In this document: one piece after another, positions 6,280 through 9,466 of the stretch | How positions within the stretch are numbered: the first letter of the stretch is position 1 | Layout: every line of letters starts with the position of its first letter | Origin: Gammaproteobacteria bacterium | Lineage (GTDB): Bacteria; Pseudomonadota; Gammaproteobacteria; Chromatiales; Sedimenticolaceae | DNA length: 9,466 nt | NCBI GenBank assembly: GCA_020445245.1 | Contig: JAGRHB010000049.1 | Location: 1-9,466 of the forward strand | Reading direction: 5' to 3' | Program-made: the position numbers and the translations under genes | Notes under the pieces: model-generated | The model's database searches: none | Seen by the model: the letters and a program-made list of their open reading frames with translations, nothing else | What the model was told of the DNA's origin: nothing

Positions 6280-7011
6280 TCAGATCACCATCCCGTAACC
6301 CATCACGAAGATCATCGGTGTCAGCGAGGCGAAGGCGATCAGGCCAAAGCCGTCCACCATCGGGTTGCGCCCCTTGATCGAGGAAGCCAGACCGACGCCG
6401 AGCGCGGTCACCAGCGGTACCGTGATGGTGGATGTCGTCACCCCACCGGAGTCGTAGGCAATACCGATGATCTCGGGCGGGGCGAAACCGGTCATGATGA
6501 TCACCCCGATGTAGCCGGCAATGATCAGGTAGTGGATCGGCCAGCCGCGGATGATGCGCAGCACACCCACCAGGATCGCAAAGCCGACCGACAACGCCAC
6601 CGTGACACGCAGGCCGTCGGCGTAGTTCTCGCGCGCCTGGGGTGTGTCTTCGATCATCTTGCCCACTGCCGCAACCTCGGCAGCCTCAGCCGCGACGGCG
6701 ATCAGCGCGGGTTCGGCAACGGTCGTCCCGAAGCCCAGCGCAAACGCGAACAGCAGCAGCCAGCTCAGCGAGCCCTTGCGCGCAAAGGCATAGGCCATGC
6801 TCTCGCCGATCGGGAACAATCCCATCTCGAGACCACGCACGAACATCGCCAGGCCGATCATCACGAACAGGGTGCCGAGCGCGATCTCGCCGAGATTGGG
6901 GATGGGTTGCTGCAGTACGCCGATCTGGAAAAAGGCGATCACCACGACGATAGGCAACAGGTCGCGGGCGCTGCTCAGCAGTGGGGCGAGGAGGTGCTTG
7001 AGTCTTTCCAC
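6280..7011 (-). CDS. DUF1538 family multi-pass membrane protein (first copy)
   Basis: This 243-residue inner-membrane protein is a paralogue of the next gene, with the same order of blocks: [10 protein letters not shown] (60-69), [11 protein letters not shown] (93-103), [15 protein letters not shown] (185-199) and [14 protein letters not shown] (220-233). Six to seven membrane segments are likely. It differs from the second copy in a short polar insert (about 111-132, charged, with EDTPQAREN) after the first motif and in having almost no tail beyond the last helix. Glu62, Glu100 and Asp187 match the buried acidic residues of the paralogue. The start is GTG at 7011, because the frame closes at a TGA only 13 codons upstream and no other start lies between. 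No good Shine-Dalgarno sequence precedes it, so the start is less certain than the gene. As first gene of the unit it probably forms a heterodimer with the second copy. The substrate is unknown. Confidence 0.92.
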   Translation of the reverse strand: MERLKHLLAPLLSSARDLLPIVVVIAFFQIGVLQQPIPNLGEIALGTLFVMIGLAMFVRGLEMGLFPIGESMAYAFARKGSLSWLLLFAFALGFGTTVAEPALIAVAAEAAEVAAVGKMIEDTPQARENYADGLRVTVALSVGFAILVGVLRIIRGWPIHYLIIAGYIGVIIMTGFAPPEIIGIAYDSGGVTTSTITVPLVTALGVGLASSIKGRNPMVDGFGLIAFASLTPMIFVMGYGMVI

Positions 7012-7123
7012 TCGCGCGACTTTGTCAAATCTGGTGCCGCGTTGCCAGTCTCATGGCGGATTCCTATTGACGCCGGTTAACGAATCCCGATGTTGTGGGC
7101 CCGGCGGGCACCATAGACAAGGC
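7012..7123. other. Intergenic gap between truC and the DUF1538 unit
   Basis: Both flanking genes read on the minus strand, so this 112-bp gap should hold the end of the truC transcript and any promoter for the DUF1538 unit. I see a short imperfect hairpin (GCCC/GGGC core around 7099-7110) without a T-run, so no convincing intrinsic terminator. On the minus strand TTGACA (7028-7023) is a perfect -35 hexamer, but no -10 follows at the right spacing and transcription would begin inside the gene. The promoter of the unit is not identified; readthrough from truC is possible. Confidence 0.4.
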
Positions 7124-7834
7124 TCAGCCGCTCGCTGCGGCGCGCGACAAAGGCCAGTCGAACAGTGTGCCGACGCGCGCCCAGTCCGCGTCGGCCGGTG
7201 CGGTGATCTCCACAAACACCTGCGTGTAGGGGTGGGTGAACGCCAGCCTGTGTGACATCAACAGCAGGCGCGCGATGCCAATCTGCTCCCGGAAAAACCG
7301 GTTGTGCCGGCCGTTGCCGTGCGTGGTGTCACCGATCAGATGATGCGAGATGTGCTTGAAGTGCTTGCGGATCTGCTGGCGCCGGCCGGTCTGCGGCGAC
7401 ACGCTCACCAGTGAATAACGTGCCGTCGCGTGGCGGTCCACCGCAAACGGCAGTTCGACTCTGGCCAGGCAGCGGTAGGATGTGGATGCCGGCTGTGCGA
7501 TCCCGCTGCCATCCTCGTCGGCGACCGGGTGATCGATCGTCCCGCCTGGCTCGACCCAGCCGCGGGCGACCGCGAGGTATTCCTTGTCGACCTGGCGCGA
7601 CTCGAACTGTGCAGCCAGACGGCTTGCGGATCCGGCGCTCAGGCCGAACACCAGCACCCCCGAGGTTGCGCGGTCCAGGCGGTGCACCGGGTACACCCGG
7701 CGGCCCAGCTGGTCGCGCAGGGTCTGCAGTGCAAACATGCGGTCGGTGGAGATCGGGCTGCGGTGGACCAGCAGGCCGGCCGGTTTGTCGATGGCGACGT
7801 AATACGCGTCCTGGTAGAGGATGGTCAGCGACAT
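7124..7834 (-). CDS. truC: tRNA pseudouridine(65) synthase TruC
   Basis: This RluA-family enzyme isomerises uridine 65 to pseudouridine in the T-arm/acceptor region of tRNA(Ile1) and tRNA(Asp) in E. coli. The 236 residues are slightly fewer than in E. coli TruC (about 260). It opens with the family-typical ILYQDAYYVAIDKPAGLLVH (5-24). The catalytic motif is HRLDRATSGVLVF (51-63) with Asp54 as nucleophile. QTGRRQQIRKHFKHISHHLI, in the C-terminal half, is the second conserved block and is followed by GDTTHGNGRHN, characteristic of the TruC subfamily. There is no S4 RNA-binding domain, as expected for this branch. The ATG at 7834 is chosen because conserved sequence begins there and GAGG (7846-7843) lies 8 nt upstream. 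The reading frame stays open far upstream, but that part is antisense to the kinase gene. TruC is more likely than RluA or RluC. Confidence 0.93.
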   Translation of the reverse strand: MSLTILYQDAYYVAIDKPAGLLVHRSPISTDRMFALQTLRDQLGRRVYPVHRLDRATSGVLVFGLSAGSASRLAAQFESRQVDKEYLAVARGWVEPGGTIDHPVADEDGSGIAQPASTSYRCLARVELPFAVDRHATARYSLVSVSPQTGRRQQIRKHFKHISHHLIGDTTHGNGRHNRFFREQIGIARLLLMSHRLAFTHPYTQVFVEITAPADADWARVGTLFDWPLSRAAASG

Positions 7835-7881
7835 CCCGGGTGCCTCGTGATTGTCTGACGGGGATTCTATTCCACAGCGCC

Positions 7882-7886
7882 AGAGG
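7882..7886 (+). promoter_or_regulatory. Ribosome binding site suggesting a GTG start for the kinase
   Basis: AGAGG lies 5 nt before an in-frame GTG at 7892 but 14 nt before the ATG at 7901. The spacing favours GTG, three codons upstream of the more obvious ATG. Confidence 0.5.
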
Positions 7887-7891
7887 CTATC

Positions 7892-9466
7892 GTGCGCAGC
7901 ATGTCGTTGCGCATGCGTATCCTGCTGTTCCTGTTCCTGTTCGGCCTGGTGCCACTGATGCTGGCGGTGGTCATCAACCTGCCGCTGGTGCTGGAGCGGG
8001 TCGACCTGTTTTACCGTCACGCCTTCCTGCAGAACCTGCGCGCGGACTTCAGTGACCTCGATCAGCACCTGGCCAGCCGTGACGCCAGCGTGCGTCTGCT
8101 GGCAAAGCTCCCGGAGCCCGGCGCGCTGGTGGGCAACGGCGGTGGTGGCGACCAGGCCGAGATTGATCTGGCGCGCGCCCGTTATACACAGTGGATCAAC
8201 CGTATTCTCGGAGACGAGCGCGATATCACCGAGATCCTGTTCCTCGACGAGAGCGGTATCGAGCGTTTCTGGCTGGAGCGCGAGAGTGGCAGCGGAAAGT
8301 GGCAGCCGACGACGCGGCGCCTGCGCGGCGTGCCGCCCGACCAGGTGGCGCTGCTGTTGTCCGGGCGTTTGAGCAACGTGGTGCTCAGTCCCTTGCGCAT
8401 CGATCTGACGGCCGACGACCCGGCCCGGGTGTTTACGCTGCAGTTGCTCAGCCCGATCGCCTCGGCGACGGCAGGTGATCCACCGATCGGCCTGGTCGCG
8501 ATCACTCTCGACATCGCGGGCCTGGTCAGGCGTGATGCCAAGACCCTGTGGGTGCACGATGACGGCAGGTATCTGCGGCTGCCCGATCTGCCGGGCCGCG
8601 AGGGCAACGCATTCGACGACTATCCGGGACTGGACAGGGACTTCAAGGCCAGTCGTGTGGTGCTGTGGGAAAAGGGCGACAAGCGGGCCATCTGGGTGCC
8701 GATGTTTCGTACGGTCGACGGTCACACCTTGTGGGTGGGCCGCCCGGTGGATGACGAGCCGCTGCAGATCTTCCGTACCGAGATCGTGCTGCGTGTACTG
8801 CTGATCGTGCTCGGCCTGGTGGTGTTGCAGTTCGTCGTTGCGCGCTGGATCACCCGGCGTGCCGAGCGTTTCAGTCGTGACCTGACCGAAGGGGTGCAGA
8901 AGACCCTGGAATCGGATCAGCCGGTGGCGTTCAACTGGACAGGCTCACCCGAGCTGCGCCAGCTGGCTGCCGACCTGACGCGCCTGTCGCGTACCCATGC
9001 CAGCCAGACCCGCAACCTGCGCGCCCATGCCCGCGAGTTGGAGGCTACCAACCGCTACAAATCGCAGTTCCTGGCCAACGTCAGTCACGAGCTGCGTACT
9101 CCGCTCAACTCGATCCTGCTGCTGTCCAAGCTGCTGGCGGCCAAAAGCGGCGAACTCAGCGACGAGTCGCAACAGCAGGCCGACGTGATTCACAAGGCAG
9201 GGTGCGATCTAAAGGCGTTGATCGACAACATCCTCGATCTCTCGCGCATCGAGGCAGGTCGGCTCGACCTGCACGTGGAGCCGGTGGTGCTGGCCGAGGT
9301 CCTCGAGGACCTGCGTCTGCTGCTCGAGCCCCAGTTCGACGCCAAGGGACTGCACTTCGAGCTGCGTATCGAAGACGGTGTACCCGAGCGCATTGAGACC
9401 GACGTCGACAAGGTGCGCCAGGTGTTGAAGAACTTCCTCGCCAACGCGGTCAAGTTCACCGAACAC
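7892..9466 (+). CDS. Membrane sensor histidine kinase with Cache-like sensor (3' partial)
   Basis: This protein senses a periplasmic signal and autophosphorylates a histidine to start a phosphorelay. The frame stays open for 525 codons to the window edge. Numbered from GTG 7892: an N-terminal helix (about 10-30), a periplasmic region (31-297) containing EILFLDESGIERF (114-126), which resembles the first strands of Cache domains, a second helix (298-317), then a polar HAMP-like and coiled linker (320-390). The H-box is FLANVSHELRTPLNS with the phospho-acceptor at His399. The HisKA helices end at NILDLSRIEAGRL, and the N-box begins at KNFLANAVKFT (Asn514, Asn518), where the window ends. The NSILLLSKLL type of H-box is, from memory, common in hybrid kinases, so receiver domains may follow outside the window. 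The ATG at 7901 is an alternative start. It diverges from truC across 57 bp. The signal and partner are unknown. Confidence 0.93.
   Translation, partial: MRSMSLRMRILLFLFLFGLVPLMLAVVINLPLVLERVDLFYRHAFLQNLRADFSDLDQHLASRDASVRLLAKLPEPGALVGNGGGGDQAEIDLARARYTQWINRILGDERDITEILFLDESGIERFWLERESGSGKWQPTTRRLRGVPPDQVALLLSGRLSNVVLSPLRIDLTADDPARVFTLQLLSPIASATAGDPPIGLVAITLDIAGLVRRDAKTLWVHDDGRYLRLPDLPGREGNAFDDYPGLDRDFKASRVVLWEKGDKRAIWVPMFRTVDGHTLWVGRPVDDEPLQIFRTEIVLRVLLIVLGLVVLQFVVARWITRRAERFSRDLTEGVQKTLESDQPVAFNWTGSPELRQLAADLTRLSRTHASQTRNLRAHARELEATNRYKSQFLANVSHELRTPLNSILLLSKLLAAKSGELSDESQQQADVIHKAGCDLKALIDNILDLSRIEAGRLDLHVEPVVLAEVLEDLRLLLEPQFDAKGLHFELRIEDGVPERIETDVDKVRQVLKNFLANAVKFTEH

Noticed and set aside
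7000..7028. Minus-strand TTGACA (7028-7023) as promoter of the DUF1538 unit
   Set aside because: No acceptable -10 hexamer lies 16-18 bases downstream, and transcription would start inside the coding sequence, losing the only available start codon.
5782..7080. Long plus-strand open frame (432 codons) across both DUF1538 genes
   Set aside because: The translation is dominated by His, Gln, Asp and Arg, the usual result of reading opposite hydrophobic membrane-protein codons. The minus-strand frames show conserved DUF1538 blocks.
7095..7112. Hairpin GTGGGCCC...GGGCAC downstream of truC as a terminator
   Set aside because: The stem is short with a bulge and there is no following T-run on the minus strand.
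7835..8725. Upstream extension of the truC frame by about 297 codons
   Set aside because: This part is antisense to the histidine kinase and has no recognisable domain. TruC homology and a ribosome binding site place the start at 7834.

Overview
The window is GC-rich and densely packed, with short intergenic gaps and no stretch over 300 bases without a gene. Its gene content (a TmcA-type tRNA acetyltransferase, TruC, a YbbP-type permease) points to a gammaproteobacterium, perhaps a sulfur-oxidising or Chromatiales-like lineage. That placement is inferred from gene content and composition, not from a marker gene. I see no tRNA, rRNA, CRISPR array, insertion sequence or phage gene; this looks like ordinary chromosome.

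Layout. Bases 1-1166 (+) hold the C-terminal part of a YbbP-type FtsX-fold ABC permease whose 5' end lies outside the window. It is followed by an unrecognised 289-residue protein (1221-2090, +), whose stop overlaps the start of tmcA (2078-4168, +), the tRNA(Met) wobble-cytidine acetyltransferase. A plausible sigma-70 promoter straddles the tmcA stop codon and would drive bcp (4226-4687, +), a thiol peroxidase that lacks the usual nearby resolving cysteine.

From 7011 down to 4730 on the minus strand lies a tightly packed four-gene unit: two paralogous DUF1538 membrane proteins (stop directly abutting start), a PII-like protein 12 bp downstream, and a two-CBS-domain protein overlapping it by four bases. 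A membrane pair plus two predicted small-ligand sensor proteins suggests a transporter or channel gated by nucleotide or energy status. This is the most interesting part of the window, and its substrate cannot be read from the sequence.

The right end holds truC (7124-7834, -), a tRNA pseudouridine synthase, and, divergent from it across 57 bp, a membrane sensor histidine kinase (7892-9466, +). The kinase has a Cache-like periplasmic region and is cut by the window end inside its ATP-binding domain.
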